From: Hydractinia symbiolongicarpus
Lineage: Eukaryota; Cnidaria; Hydrozoa; Anthoathecata; Hydractiniidae
Assembly: GCF_029227915.1 (NCBI RefSeq)
Contig: NC_079877.1
Coordinates: 30,343,851 to 30,407,850 of the forward strand
Direction of reading: 5' to 3'
Length of the DNA: 64,000 nucleotides
Shown here: piece by piece, positions 28,685 to 40,898 of the stretch
Layout: the number at the start of each line of letters is the position of its first letter
Position numbering within the stretch: position 1 is the first letter of the stretch
Position numbers and translations under genes: made by a program
The notes under the pieces: model-generated
The model's database searches: none
Told to the model about the DNA's origin: nothing
The model's input: only the letters and a program-made list of their open reading frames with translations

Positions 28685-29183
28685 TTCTTACCTTGCAAGT
28701 CCGAAAATGTCGTCGGACAGAGGATTTTGATTACGCTTAAAAACTTCGTTCCCAGAAAGACGCGAGTTTAAAAAAAATTTTAATTAACAAGTCTTCCTCG
28801 CAATGGGGAAAAACGGTACTTTTACCACTTGATTTTGCGGAAAATTGCGTCTATTCTTCGACGCAGAGATCTAAACCGATAAAACGTCAGGAGATTTCGA
28901 TTTACAGCTTGTTAAGAACGATAGTCCGAATGAAACGTTCTTACAGTCATGATCAACATATTTCTTGATACTTGCATAATATTTAACATCTAACCCACAA
29001 GAGTATAATTTTCGGCGTTTCAATAATGTACCCACTCAATGTGAACTTGTGAAAGTTTATGACTTAGGACTTCGGATCTTAGGTTAATTGGTTAGAGCAA
29101 GAACCTTTCTGCTAACATCAGCATTACTTATTTTTTTGGTTTCCTTGTATTTGTTGGCATGGCGTTTCATATCTTTAAAAGCA

Positions 29184-29265
29184 GGCAGGATGGCCAAGGG
29201 GTCGAAGGTGCTGGTTTTAGGCACCAGTCACTTCGGTGGCGCGTGTTCGAATCTCGCTCCTATGA
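29184..29265 (+). pseudogene. tRNA-Leu(UAG) copy, decayed
   Basis: 82 nt. Intact anticodon arm, but D arm gccaaggggtcgaaggt, T stem gcgtg/ctcgc and acceptor TCCTATG carry mismatches. Confidence 0.55.
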
Positions 29266-29650
29266 ACTAATCATACATGTCTGAAGATGACGTTGGACAA
29301 AAATTCTTATTTTAGCTTAACTATCATGCCTAGAAAAATACGCGAATTTTTCAAAAGGATACTTCACAAGATTCGCTTGCATGAAGGACGGGATCACTGA
29401 AACTTCTTGAACGTGCAGGTCATTCCGTCCACAATCAGGCAAAACTCTCTATATTGATGAAAAGTCACGGGACAAATACACTTGCAATGGAATGTGCAGA
29501 GGTGATTGGGTATCAACGTATTATTTTGCGTCACTTACTTATTTGAATTTTTCATACATTTCGGTCATTTTTACATGTCATCTAGTGCTTAAATACGCGT
29601 AAATACTATTTTCTCTGCACGCTCGTCCACATTATGTTATTTTAAAACCG

Positions 29651-29731
29651 GGCAGGATGGCCGAGCGGTCTAAGGCGCCGGTTTAAGGCACAGTCACTTC
29701 GGTGGGGCGAGTTTGAATCTCGGTCCTGTCA
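29651..29731 (+). pseudogene. tRNA-Leu(AAG) copy with anticodon-stem deletion
   Basis: 81 nt. One C is lost from the 3' anticodon stem (aaggcacagtcac); T-loop and T-stem changes are also present. Confidence 0.65.
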
Positions 29732-30241
29732 TCTTATATCGCATGACCGGAAATGTCCTCGGACAGAGAATATTGATTACGCTTAAAAACTTCGTTTTCA
29801 GAAAGACGCAAATTTTAGAAAAAGTATAATTAACAAGTCTTTTTCGCATTGGGGAAAAATGTCACTTGTACCACTTGATTTTGCGGAACATTTCGTTTAT
29901 TTTTCGAAACAGAGATCTAAAGCGTTTAAAAACAGGAGATTTGGATTTACAGCTTGTTAAAAGAGATAGTCCGAATGAAACGTTCTTACAGTCATGTTCA
30001 ACATTTTTCTTGATAATTGCATAATTTTTAACATTTAACCCACACGACTATAATTTTCGGCGTTTCATTATTGTACCCACGCAATGTAAACTTGTCAAAG
30101 TTTACTTGTCAACGGACAGACTTAGGACTTCGGATCTTAGGTTAATTGGTTAGAGCAAAAACCTTCCTGCTAATGTCAGCATAAGCCATTTTTCGTTTAC
30201 TTGAACTTTTTTGGGACGGGGATTTTATATCTTAAAAAGTA

Positions 30242-30323
30242 GGCAGGATGGCCGAGCGGTCTAAGGCGCTGGTTTTGGGCACCAGTAACTTCGGTGGCGC
30301 GAGTTCGAATCTCACTCCTGTCA
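30242..30323 (+). tRNA. tRNA-Leu body with UGG anticodon
   Basis: 82 nt. The loop tttgggc reads UGG at 34-36, nominally a proline anticodon in an otherwise leucine-type class II tRNA. The T stem has one mismatch (ctcac). Probably decay, not a real Pro tRNA. Confidence 0.5.
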
Positions 30324-30708
30324 ACTAATCATACATGTCTGAAAAGTTCGTCGGACAAACGTTTTTATTTCCGCTTAACTATTTTGTCTAGAAAATTGCG
30401 CGAGCGTTTAAAAGGGATGTTTCACAAGTTTCGCTTGCATGCAGGACGGGATCGCTAAAACTGTTTGACTGTGCAGGTAATTCCGCCCACAATCAGGCAA
30501 AACTCTCTAAATTAATTAAAAGTCACGGGACGAATACACTTGCAATGGAATGTGCAGAGCTGGTTGGGTATCAACGTATTATTTTGCGTCACTTACTTAT
30601 TTGAATTTTTCATACATTTCGCTCATTTGTTTATGTCATCTAGTGCTAAAATAGGCGTAAATACGTTGTTATTCTCACGCTCGTCCACAGTATGTATTTG
30701 AAAAAGCG

Positions 30709-30790
30709 GGCAGGATGGCCGAGCGATTAAAGGCGCCGACTTAAGGCACCAGTCACTTTGGTGGCGTGAGTTTGCGTCTCGTTCCTGTTA
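30709..30790 (+). pseudogene. tRNA-Leu(AAG) copy, decayed
   Basis: 82 nt. Anticodon stem ccgac/accag, T arm gtgagtttgcgtctcgt and acceptor end TCCTGTT are all damaged. Confidence 0.6.
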
Positions 30791-31300
30791 TCTTATCTTG
30801 CATGTCCGGAACTGTCGTCGGAAAGAGAATATTAATTATGCTTAAAAACTTCGTTCCCAGAAAGTCTCGAATTTTAAAAAAAGTATAATTAAAAAGTCTT
30901 CCTCGCATTGGGGAAAAATGGCACTTGTATCACTTGGTTTTGCGGAAAATTGCGTCTATTTTTCGAAACAGAGATCTAAAGCGTTAAAACGTCAGGAGAT
31001 TTCGATTCACAGCTTATTAAGAACGATAGTCCGAATTAAACGTTCTTACAGTCATGTTCAACATTTTCCTTGATAATTGCATAATTTTTAACATTTAACC
31101 CACAAGAGAACAATTTTCGGCGCCTTCATATTGTACCCACGCAATGTGAAATTGTCAAAGTTTACTTGTCAACGGAGGAACTTAGGACTTCGGATCTTAG
31201 GTTAATTGGTTAGTGCAAAAACCTTCCCGCTAACGTCAACATAAGCCGCTTTTGGTTAACCTGAACTTCTTTGGGACGGCATTATATATCTTACAAAGTA

Positions 31301-31382
31301 GGCAGGATAGCTGACCGGTCTAAAGCGCTGGTTTTAGGCAGCAGTCACTTCAGTGGCGCAAGTTCGAATCTTGCTCCTGTGA
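31301..31382 (+). pseudogene. tRNA-Leu(UAG) copy, decayed
   Basis: 82 nt. TAGCTGACCGG lineage, with additional ctaaagc D-stem and gcaag T-stem changes. Confidence 0.55.
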
Positions 31383-31766
31383 TCTAATCATGTATGTCTG
31401 AAAATTACGTCGGACAAACGTTTTTATTTCCGCTTAGCTATTTTGCCTGGAGAACTACGCAAATTTTTGAAAAGGATGTTTCACTAGTTTCGCTTGCATG
31501 AGAGACGGGATCGCTAAAACTTCTTGACTTTGCAGGTCATTCCAACCACAATCAGGCAAAACTCTCCATATTGATGAAAAGTCACGAAACAATTACACTT
31601 GTAATGGAATGTGCAGAGCTGGTGGGTATCAAGGTTTTATTTTGCGTCACTTACTTATTTGAATTTTTCAAACATTTCGGTCATTTGTATATGTCATCTA
31701 GTGCTTTAATACGCGTACATACGACAATATCTGCACGCTCGTCCACATTAGGTGTTTGAAAAAGCG

Positions 31767-31848
31767 GGCTGGATTGCCAAGCGATCAAAGGCGCCTGTTT
31801 TAGGCGCCAGTCACTTCGGTGGCGCGAGTTCGAATCTCTCTCCTATTA
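31767..31848 (+). pseudogene. tRNA-Leu copy, decayed
   Basis: 82 nt. Same lineage as 25909, but the loop is tttaggc (UAG) within stem cctgt/gccag; T stem and acceptor are damaged. Confidence 0.55.
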
Positions 31849-32070
31849 TCTTGTCTTGCATGTCCGGGCAAGTCGTCGGACAAACATTTTTATTTCCGCT
31901 TAACTATTTTGCCTAGAGAAATACGCGAATTTTTTAAAAGGATGTTTCACAAGTTTCGCTTGCATGAAGGACGGGATCGCTAAAAAATTTGTATATGTCA
32001 TCTAGTGCTTAAACACGCGAAATTACGATATTATTCTCACGCTCGTCCATATTATGCATTTCAAACAGCG

Positions 32071-32136
32071 GGCAGGATGGCCGAGCGATCGAAGGCGCCG
32101 GTTTAAGGCACCATTCACTTCGGTGGCTCTCCTGTT
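32071..32136 (+). pseudogene. tRNA-Leu copy lacking the T arm
   Basis: Third example of the T-arm deletion seen at 26213 and 28619. Confidence 0.8.
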
Positions 32137-32647
32137 TTCTTACCTTGCATGTCCGGAAATGTCGTCGGACAGAGGATTTTGATTACGCTTAAAAACTTCG
32201 TTCCCAGAAAGACGCGAGTTTAAAAAAAATTATAATTAACAAGTCTTCCTTTCAATGGGGAAAAGTGCTACTTTTACCACTTGATTTTGCGGAAAATTGC
32301 GTCTATTCTTCGACACAGAGATCTAAAACGATAAAACGTCAGGAGAATTCGATTTGCAGCTTGTTAAGAACGATAGTCCGAATGAAACGTCCCTACAGTC
32401 ATGTTTACCATATTTCTTGATAATTGCATAATTTTTAACATTTAACGCACCAGAGCTTAATTTTCGGCGTTTCAATATTGTACCCACGCAATGTGAACTT
32501 GTCAAAGTTTACTTGTCAACGGAGGGACTTAGGACTTCGGATCTTAGGTTAATTGGTTAGATCAAAAACCTTCCTGCTAACGGCAGCATAAGCCATTTTT
32601 GGTTAACCTGTACTTTTTTAGAACGGCATTTTATATCTTAAGAAGAA

Positions 32648-32729
32648 GGCAGGATGGCCAAGTGGACTAAGGCGCTGCCTGTAGGCACCAGTCACTTTGG
32701 TTGCACTAGTTCGAATCTCGCTCCTGTCA
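32648..32729 (+). pseudogene. tRNA-Leu(UAG) copy, decayed
   Basis: 82 nt. The anticodon stem ctgcc/accag is broken, and the T stem starts gcactag. Confidence 0.6.
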
Positions 32730-33113
32730 ACTAATCATACATGACTGAAGATTATGTCGGACAAACATTCTAATTTCAATTTAACTATCATGCCTAGAAA
32801 AATACGCGAACGTTTAAAAAAGATGTTTCACAAGATTCGCTTGCACGAAGGACGAAGCGCTAAAACTGCTTGCCTGTGCAAGTAATTCCGCCCACAATCA
32901 GGCAAAAGTCTCTGGATTGATGAATAGTTACGGGACAAATACACCTGCAATGGAATGTGCAGAGGTGGTTGGGCATCAACGTATTATTTTGCGTCACTTA
33001 CTTATTTGAATTTTTCATACAATTCGGTCATTTGTATAAGTCATCTAATGCTTAAATACGCGTAAATACGATTATATTCTCACGCTCGTCCACAGTATGT
33101 ATTTGAAAAAGCA

Positions 33114-33195
33114 GGCAGGATGTCCGAGCGATCAAAGGCGCCGGTTTAAGGCACCAGTCACTTAGGAGGCGCGAGTTCGAATCTCGCTCCTGTTA
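33114..33195 (+). tRNA. tRNA-Leu (anticodon AAG), weakened
   Basis: 82 nt. A box tgtccgagcg, anticodon stem ccggt/accag and a G-U at 1-72; T arm intact. Confidence 0.5.
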
Positions 33196-33705
33196 TCTTA
33201 TCTTGCATGCCCGGAAATGTCGTCGGACGGGGAATATGGATTACGTTTAAAAACTTTGTCCCCAAAAAGACGCGAAAATTAAAAAAAGTATAATTAACAA
33301 GTCTTCCTCGCATTGGGGAAAAGTGGCACTTTTACCACTTAGTTTTGCGGAAAATTTCGTCCGTTTTTCGAAACAGAGATCTAAAGCGTTAAAACGTCAG
33401 GAGATTTTGATTTACGGCTTGTTAAGAACGATAGTCCAAATGAAACGTCCCTACAGTCATGTTTAACATGTTTCTTGATAATTGCATAATTTTTAACATT
33501 TAACCCACCAGAGCATAATTTTCGGCGCCTTAATATTGTACCCACGCAATGTGAACTTGTAAAAGTTTACTTGCCAACGGACAGACTTAGGACTTCGGAT
33601 CTTAGGTTAATTGGTTAGTGCAAAAACCTTCCAGCTAAGGTCAGCATAAGCCACTTTTGGTTAACATTTACTTTTTTGGGACAGCATTATATATCTTAAA
33701 TAGCA

Positions 33706-33787
33706 GGCAGGATGTCCGAGCGGTCTAAGGCTCTGGTTTTATTCAACCGTCACTTCAGTGGCGCAAGTTCGAATCTCGCTCTTGTCA
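33706..33787 (+). pseudogene. tRNA-Leu copy, anticodon arm destroyed
   Basis: 82 nt. The anticodon region reads ctggttttattcaaccg with no stable stem or leucine anticodon. Confidence 0.65.
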
Positions 33788-34172
33788 ACTAATCATACAT
33801 GTCTGAAAAGTAAGTCGGACAAACGTTTTTATTTCCGCTTAACTATTTTGCCTAGAAAATTGCGCGAACGTTTATAAAGGATGTTTCACAAGTTTCGCTT
33901 GCATGCAGGACGGGATCGCTAAAACTGCTTGACTGTGCAGGTAATTCCGCCCACAATCAGGCAAAACTCTCTAAATTGATGAAAAGTCACGGGACGAATA
34001 CACTTGCAATGGAATGTGCAGAGCTTGTTGGGTATCAACGTATTATTTTGCGTCACTTACTTATTTGAATTTTTCATACATTTCGGTCATTTTTACATGT
34101 CATCTAGTGCTTAAATACGCGTAAATACTATTTTCTCTGCACGCTCGTCCACATTATGTAATTGAAAAACCG

Positions 34173-34254
34173 GTTAGGATGGCCGAGCGGTCTAAGGCGC
34201 TGGTTTAAGGAACCAGTCTCTTCGGTGGCGCGAGTTCGAAACTCGCTCCTGTCA
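34173..34254 (+). tRNA. tRNA-Leu (anticodon AAG), weakened
   Basis: 82 nt. The acceptor GTTAGGA has one mismatch and a G-U against TCCTGTC; the loop is ttaagga; T loop ttcgaaa. Stems otherwise pair. Confidence 0.5.
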
Positions 34255-34763
34255 TCTTATATCGCATGACCTGAAATGTCCTGGGACGGAGAATATTAAT
34301 TACGCTTAAAATCTTCATCCCCCGAAAGACGCAAATTTTAGAAAAAGTATGATTAACAAGTCTTTGTCGCATTGGGGAAAATAGTCACTTGTACCACTTG
34401 ATTTTTCGGAAAATTTCGTTTATTTTTCGAAACAGAGATCTAAAGCGCTTAAACGACAGGAGATTTCGATTTACAGCTCGTTAAGAGCGATAGTCCGAAT
34501 GAAACGTTCTTACGGTCATGTTCAACATATTTTTTGATAATTGCATAATTTTTAACATTTAACCCACAAGAGTATAATTTTCGGCGTTTCATTATTATAC
34601 TCACGCAATGTGAACTTGTCAAAGTTTACTTGTCAACGGACAGACTTAGGACTTGGGATCTTAGGTTAATTGGTTAGAGCAAAAACCTTCCTGCTAATGT
34701 CAGCATAAGCCATTTTTGGTTTACTTGAACTTTTTTGGGACGGGGACGTTATTTTAAAAATTA

Positions 34764-34845
34764 GGCAGGATGGCCGAGCGGTCTAAGGCGCTGGTTTTAG
34801 GCACCAGTCACTTCGGTGGCGCGAGTTCAAATCTCGCTCCTGTCA
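34764..34845 (+). tRNA. tRNA-Leu (anticodon UAG)
   Basis: 82 nt. All stems pair, with loop tttaggc. The only change from consensus is the T loop ttcaaat. Confidence 0.84.
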
Positions 34846-35230
34846 ACTAATGATACATGTCTGAAAAGTACGTCGGACAAACGTTTTTTTTTCCGCTTAA
34901 CTATTTTGCCTAGAAAATTATGCGAACGTTTAAAAAAGATATTTCACAAGTTTCCCTTGCATGCAGGACGGGACCGCTAAAACTGCTTGACTGTGCAGGT
35001 AATTCCGCCCACAATCAGGCAAAACTCTCTAAATTGATGAAAAGTCACGGGACGAATACACTTGCAATGGAATGTGCAAAGCTGCTTGGGTATCAACGTA
35101 TTATTTTGCGTCACTTACTTATTTGAATTTTTCATACTTTTCGGTCATTTTTACATGTCATCTAGTGCTTAAATACGCGTAAATACTATTTTCTCTGCAC
35201 GCTCGTCGATATTATGTAATTGAAAAACCG

Positions 35231-35312
35231 GGCAGGATGGCCAAGCGGTCTAAGGCGCTGGTTTAAGGCACCAGTCACTTCGGTGGCGCGAGTTCGAATC
35301 TCGCTCCTGTCA
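35231..35312 (+). tRNA. tRNA-Leu (anticodon AAG)
   Basis: 82 nt. All stems pair; A box tggccaagcgg. One of the cleanest AAG copies in the window. Confidence 0.86.
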
Positions 35313-35823
35313 TCTTATATCGCATGACCGGAAATGTCCTCTGAGAGAGAATATTGATTACGCTTAAAAACTTCGTCCACAGAAAGACGAAAATTTTAGA
35401 AAAAGTATAATTAACAAGTCTTTGTCGCATTGAAGAAAAATGTCACTTGTACCACTTGATTTTGCGGAAAATTTCGTTTATTTTTCGAAACAAAGATCTA
35501 AAGCGTTTAAACGATAGGAGAATTAGATTTACAGCTTGTTAAGAGCGATAGTCCGAATGAAACGTTCTTACAGTCATGTTCAACATTTTTCTTGATAATT
35601 GCATAAATTTTAACATTTAACCCACAAGAGTATAATTTTCGGCGTTTCATTATTGTACCCACGCAATGTGAACTTGTCAAAGTTTATTTGTCAAGGGACA
35701 GACTTAGGACTTCGGATCTTAGGTTAATTGATTAGAGAAAAAACCTTCCTGCTAATGTCAGAATAAGCCATTCTTGGTTAATTTGAACTTTTTTGGGACG
35801 GGGATTTTATATCTTAAAAAGTA

Positions 35824-35905
35824 GGCAGGATGGCCGAGCGGTCTAAGGCGCTGGTTTAAGGCACGATTCACTTCAGTGGCGCGAGTTCGAATCTCGCTCG
35901 TGTCA
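35824..35905 (+). pseudogene. tRNA-Leu(AAG) in a UAG slot, broken anticodon stem
   Basis: 82 nt with UAG-slot flanks on both sides but AAG in the loop. The anticodon stem ctggt/acgat is broken, and the acceptor has TCGTGTC. Confidence 0.6.
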
Positions 35906-36288
35906 ACTAATCATACATGTCTGAGGATGACGTCAGACAAACATACTTATTTCAGTTTAACTATCATGCCTAGAGAAATGCCCGAATTTTTAAAAAGGAT
36001 ATTTCACAATATTCGCTTGCACGAAGGACGGAGCGCTAAATCTGCTTGACTGTGCAGGTAATTCCACCCACAATCAGGCAAAAGTCTCTGGATTGATGAA
36101 AAGTTACGGGACAAATACACTTGGAATGGAATGTGCAAAGGTGGTTGGGTATCAATCTATTATTTTGCGTCACTTACTTACTTGAATTATTCATTCATTT
36201 CGGACATTTTTATATGTCATCCAGTGCTTAATACGCAAAAATACGATATTATTCTCACGCTCGTCCACAACATGTATTTGAGAAAGCG

Positions 36289-36370
36289 GGCAGGATTGCC
36301 CAGTGATCAAAGGCGCCGGTTTAAGGCACCAGTCACTTCGGTGGCGCGAGTTCGAATCTCGCTCCTGTCA
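36289..36370 (+). tRNA. tRNA-Leu (anticodon AAG), D loop altered
   Basis: 82 nt. Same D-arm variant as the copy at 22731; other arms intact. Confidence 0.5.
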
Positions 36371-36882
36371 TCTTATATCGCATGACCGGAAATGTCGTCG
36401 GACAGAGCATATGGATTACGCATAAAAACTTCATCCCCAGAAATACGCGAATTTAAAAGAAAGTATAATTAACAAGTCTTTGTCGCATTGGGAAAAAGTG
36501 GCACTTGTACAACTTGGTTTTGCGGAACATTTCGTCTATTCTTCGAAACAGAGATCTAAAGCGTTAAAACGTCAGGATATTTTGATTTACAGCTTGTTAA
36601 GAACGATTGTCCGAATGAAACGTTCGTACATTCATGTTCAACATTTTTCTTGATAATTGCATAATTTTTAACATTTAACCCACAAGAGTATAATTTTCGG
36701 CGTTTCATTATTGTACCCACGCAATGTGAACTTGTCAAAGTTTACTTGTCAAGGGACAGACTTAGGACTTCGGATCTTAGGTTAATTGGTTAGAGAAAAA
36801 CCCTTCCTGCTAATGTCAGAATAAGCCATTCTTGGTTTATTTGAACTTTTTTGGGACGGAGATTTTATATCTTAAAAAAAAA

Positions 36883-36964
36883 GGTAGGATGGCCGAGCGG
36901 TCTAAGGCACTGGTTTCAGGCACGATTCACTTCAGTGACGCGAGTTCGAATCTAGCTCGTGTCA
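36883..36964 (+). pseudogene. tRNA-Leu copy with CAG anticodon, broken stem
   Basis: 82 nt. The loop ttcaggc gives CAG, the third CUN-reading variant at position 34. The stem ctggt/acgat and the T stem (ctagc) are damaged. Confidence 0.6.
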
Positions 36965-37349
36965 ACTAATCATACATGTCTTAGGATGATGTCGGACAAA
37001 CGTTTTTATTTCCGCTTAACTATTTTGCCTAGAAAAATGCGCGAACGTTTAAAAAGGATGTTTCACAAGTTTCGCTTCCATGCAGGACGGGATCGCTAAA
37101 ACTGCTTGACTGTGCAGGTAATTCCGCCCATAATCAGGCAAAACTCTCTAAATTAATGAAAAGTCACGGGACGAATACACTTGTAATGGAATGTGCAGAG
37201 CTGAGTGGGTATCAACGTATTATTTTGCGTCACTTATTTATTTGAATTTTTCATACATTTCGGTCATTTTTACATGTCATCTAGTGCTTAAGTACGTGTA
37301 AATACTATTTTCTCTGCACGCTCGTCCACATTATGTAAGTGAAAAACCG

Positions 37350-37431
37350 GGCAGGATGGCCGAGCCGTCTAAGGCGCTGGTTTAAGGCACCAGTCACTTC
37401 GGTGTCGCGAGTTCGAATCTCGCTCCTGTCA
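37350..37431 (+). tRNA. tRNA-Leu (anticodon AAG)
   Basis: 82 nt. All stems pair. The D loop has cgagccgtct, losing one conserved G. Confidence 0.68.
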
Positions 37432-37943
37432 TCTTATATCGCATGACCGGAAATGTCCTCGGACAGAGAATATTGATTACGCTTAAAAACTTCGTCCCCA
37501 AAAAGACGCAAATTTTAGAAAAAGTATAATTAACAAGTCTTTGTCGCATTGGGGAAAAATGTCACTTGTACCACTTGATTTTGCGGCAAATTTCGTTTAT
37601 TTTTCGAAACAGAGATCTAAAACGTTTAAACGACAGGAAATTTGGATTTACAGCTTGTTAAGAGCGATAGTCTGAATGAAACGTTCTTGCAGTCATGTTC
37701 AACATATTTCTTGATAATTGCATAATTTTTAACATTTAACCCACAAGAGTATAATTTTCGGCGTTTCATTATTGTACCCACGCAATGTGAACTTGTCAAA
37801 GCTTACTTGTCAACAGACAGACTTAGGGCTTCGGATCTTAGGTTAATTGGTTAGAGCAAAAACCTTCATGCTAATGTCAGCATAAGCCATTTTTGGTTTA
37901 GTTAAACTTTTTTGGGACGGGGATTTTTTAACTTAATTAAATT

Positions 37944-38025
37944 GGCAGGATGGCCGAGCGGTATATGGCGCTGGTTTTAGGCACCAGTCACTTCGGTGGC
38001 GCGAGTTCGAATCTCGCTCCTGTCA
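37944..38025 (+). tRNA. tRNA-Leu (anticodon UAG)
   Basis: 82 nt. All stems pair; the D loop is cggtatat. Confidence 0.8.
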
Positions 38026-38410
38026 ACTAATTATACATGTCTGAAAAGTCCATCGGACGAACGTTTTTATTTCTGCTTAACTATTTTGCCTAGAGAAATA
38101 CGCGAACGTTTAAAAAGGATGTTTCACCAGTTTTATTTGCATGAACGACGGGATCGCTAAAACTGGTTGACTGTGGAGGTAATTCCGCCCACAATCAGGC
38201 AAAACTCTCTAAATTGATGAAAAGTCACGGGACGAATACACTTGCAATGGAATGTGCAGAGCTGGTTGGGTATCAACGTATTATTTTGCGTCACTTACTT
38301 ATTTGAGTTTTTCATACCTTTCGGTCATTTTTACATGTCATCAAGTGCTTAAATACGCGTAAATACTATTTTTTCTGCACCATCGTCCACATTATGTATT
38401 TAAAAAAGCG

Positions 38411-38492
38411 GGCAGGATGGCCGAGCGCTCTAAGGCGCTTGTTTAAGGCACCAGTCACTTCGGTGGCGCGAGTTCGAATCTCGGTCCTGTCA
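38411..38492 (+). tRNA. tRNA-Leu (anticodon AAG), weakened
   Basis: 82 nt. One mismatch in the anticodon stem (cttgt), one in the T stem (ctcgg), and cgctctaagg in the D loop. Confidence 0.52.
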
Positions 38493-39002
38493 TCTTATAT
38501 CGCATGTCCGGAAATGTCCTCGGACAGAGGATATTGATTACGCTTACAAACTTCCTCCCCGGAAAGATGGAAATTTTAGAAAAAGTATAATTAACAAGTC
38601 TTTGTCGCATTGGGGAAAAATTTCACTTGTACCACTTGATTTTGCGGCAAATTTCGTTTATTTTTCGAACAGAGATCTAGAGCGCTTAAACAACATAAGA
38701 TTTCGATTTACAGCTTGTTAAGGGCGATAGTACGAATGAAACGTTCTTACAGTCATGTTCAACATATTTCTTGATAATTGCATAATTTTTAACATTTAAC
38801 CCACAAGAGTATAATTTTCGGCGTTTCATTATTGTACTCACGCAATGTGAACTTGTCAAAGTTTACTTGTCAACGGACAGACTCAGGACTTCGGATCTTA
38901 GGTTAATTGGTTAGTGCAAAAACCTTCCCGCTAACGTCAGTATAAGCCATTTTTGGTTTACTTGAACTTTTTTGGGACGGGGATTTTATATCTTAAAAAG
39001 TA

Positions 39003-39084
39003 GGCAGGATGGCCGAGCGGTCTAAGGCGCTGGTTTAAGGCACCAGTCACTGCTGTGGCGCGAGTTCGACTCTCGCTCCTGTCA
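39003..39084 (+). tRNA. tRNA-Leu (anticodon AAG), hybrid flanks
   Basis: 82 nt, all stems paired; variable arm cactgctgtgg and T loop ttcgact. The 5' flank is UAG-slot type and the 3' flank AAG-slot type, so it is a recombinant gene that is still structurally sound. Confidence 0.84.
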
Positions 39085-39593
39085 CCTTATACTGCATGTC
39101 TGGAAATGTCGTTGGACAGAGAATATGGATTACGCTTAAAAACTTCGACCCCAGAAAAACACGAATTTTAAAAAAAGTAAAATTAACAAGTCTTCCCCGC
39201 ATTAGGGAAAAATAGCGCTTGTAGCACTTGATTTTGCGGAAACTTTCGTCTATTTTTTGAAACACAGATCTAAAGCGTTAAGACGTCGGAGACTTCGACT
39301 TACAGCTTGTTAAGAACGATTGTCCACATGAAACATCCTTGCAGTCATGTTCAACATATTTCCTGATAATTGCACAATTTTTGACATTTAACCCACAAGC
39401 GCATAATTTTCGGCGTTTCAATATTGTGCTCCCGAAATGTGAATTTGTCAAAGTTTACTTGCCAACAGAGGGACTTAGGACTTCGGATCTTAGATTAATT
39501 GGTTAGCGCATAAACCTTCCTGCTAATGTCAGCATAAGTCATTTTTCGATTACCTGTACTTTATTGGGACGGCATTTTATATCTCAAATAGTA

Positions 39594-39675
39594 GGCAGCA
39601 TGGCCGAGCGGTCTAAGGCCCTGGTTAAAGGCACCAGTCATTTCCGTGGCGCGAGTTCGAATCTCGCTCCTCTCA
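39594..39675 (+). pseudogene. tRNA-Leu copy lacking U33
   Basis: 82 nt. The loop is taaaggc, so the invariant U33 is A. The acceptor GGCAGCA/TCCTCTC is mismatched. Confidence 0.6.
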
Positions 39676-40296
39676 ACTAATCTTAAATGTCTGAAGATTA
39701 CATCGGACAAACGTTCTTACTTCGGCTTAACTATCCTGCCTAGAGAAATACACGAATTTTTCAAAAGTATATTTCACAAGATTCGCTTGCATGAAGGACG
39801 GGATCGCTGAAACTTCTTGACTGTGCAGGTCATTCCGACCACAATCAGGCAAAACTTTCTATATTGATGAAAAGTCACGGGACAAATACACTTGCAATGG
39901 AATGTGCAAAGGTGGTTGGGTATCAACGAAGATTACATCGGACAAACGTTCTTACTTCCGCTTGACTATCATGCCTAGAGAAATACGCGAATTTTTAAAA
40001 AGGATGTTTCACAAGTTTCGCTTGCATGAACGACGGAATCGCTAAAACTCCTTGACTGTGCAAGTTCTTCCCCCCCACAATCGGGCAAAAGTCTCTGGAT
40101 TGATGAAAAGTCACGGGACAAATACACTTGCAATGGAATGTGCAGAGGTAGTTGGGTATCAACGTATTATTTTTCGTCATTTACTTATTTGAATTTTTCA
40201 TACATTTCGGTCATTTGTATATGTCATCTAGTGCTTAAATACGGGTAAATACGATATTACTCTCACGCTCGTCCACATTATGTACATGAAAAAGCG

Positions 40297-40378
40297 GGCA
40301 GGATGGCCGAGCGCTCTAAGGCGCTGGTTTAAGGCACCAGTCACTTCGATGGCCCGAGTTCGGATCTCGCTCCTGTCA
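40297..40378 (+). tRNA. tRNA-Leu (anticodon AAG), weakened
   Basis: 82 nt. The T stem first pair is lost (ccgag/ctcgc) and the D loop has cgctctaagg; the rest pairs. Confidence 0.6.
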
Positions 40379-40816
40379 TCTTATATTGCATGTCCGAAAA
40401 TGTCGTCGGAAAGAGGATATTGATTACGCTTAGAAACTCATACATGTTTGAAGATTATGTCGGACAAACATTCTAATTTCAATTTAACTATCATGCCTAG
40501 AGAATTGTGCGAATTTTGACAAAGGATATTTCACAAGATTTGCTTGCACGAAGGGCGGAGCGCTAATACTGCTTGTCTGTGCAGGTAATTCCGCCCACAA
40601 TCAGGCAAAACTATCTAAATTGATGAAAAGTCACGTGACGAATACACTTGCAATGGAATGTGCAGAGCTGGTTAGGTATTAACGTATTATTTTGCGTCAC
40701 TTACTTATTTGAATTTTTCATACATTTCGGTCATTTTTACATGTCATCTAGTGTTTAAATACGCGTAAATACTATTTTCTCTGCACGCTCGTCCACATTA
40801 TGTAAGTGAAAAACCG

Positions 40817-40898
40817 GGCAGGATGGCCGAGCGGTCTAAGGCGCTGGTTTAAGGCACCAGTCACTTCGGTGTCGCGAGTTCGAATCTCGCTCCTGTCA
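40817..40898 (+). tRNA. tRNA-Leu (anticodon AAG)
   Basis: 82 nt. All stems pair; one variable-arm substitution (ggtgtc). Confidence 0.84.

Larger units (their letters stand above)
24385..28800 (+). repeat. Higher-order repeat, ~2.4 kb period
   Basis: 24385-26789 and 26790-28800 (the second copy incomplete) share slot order and private mutations. The order is UAG, AAG, the TAGCTGACCGG variant, the ctggattgcc variant and the copy lacking its T arm; slot offsets agree to within a few bases. The last three slots recur a third time at 31301-32136. Confidence 0.7.
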
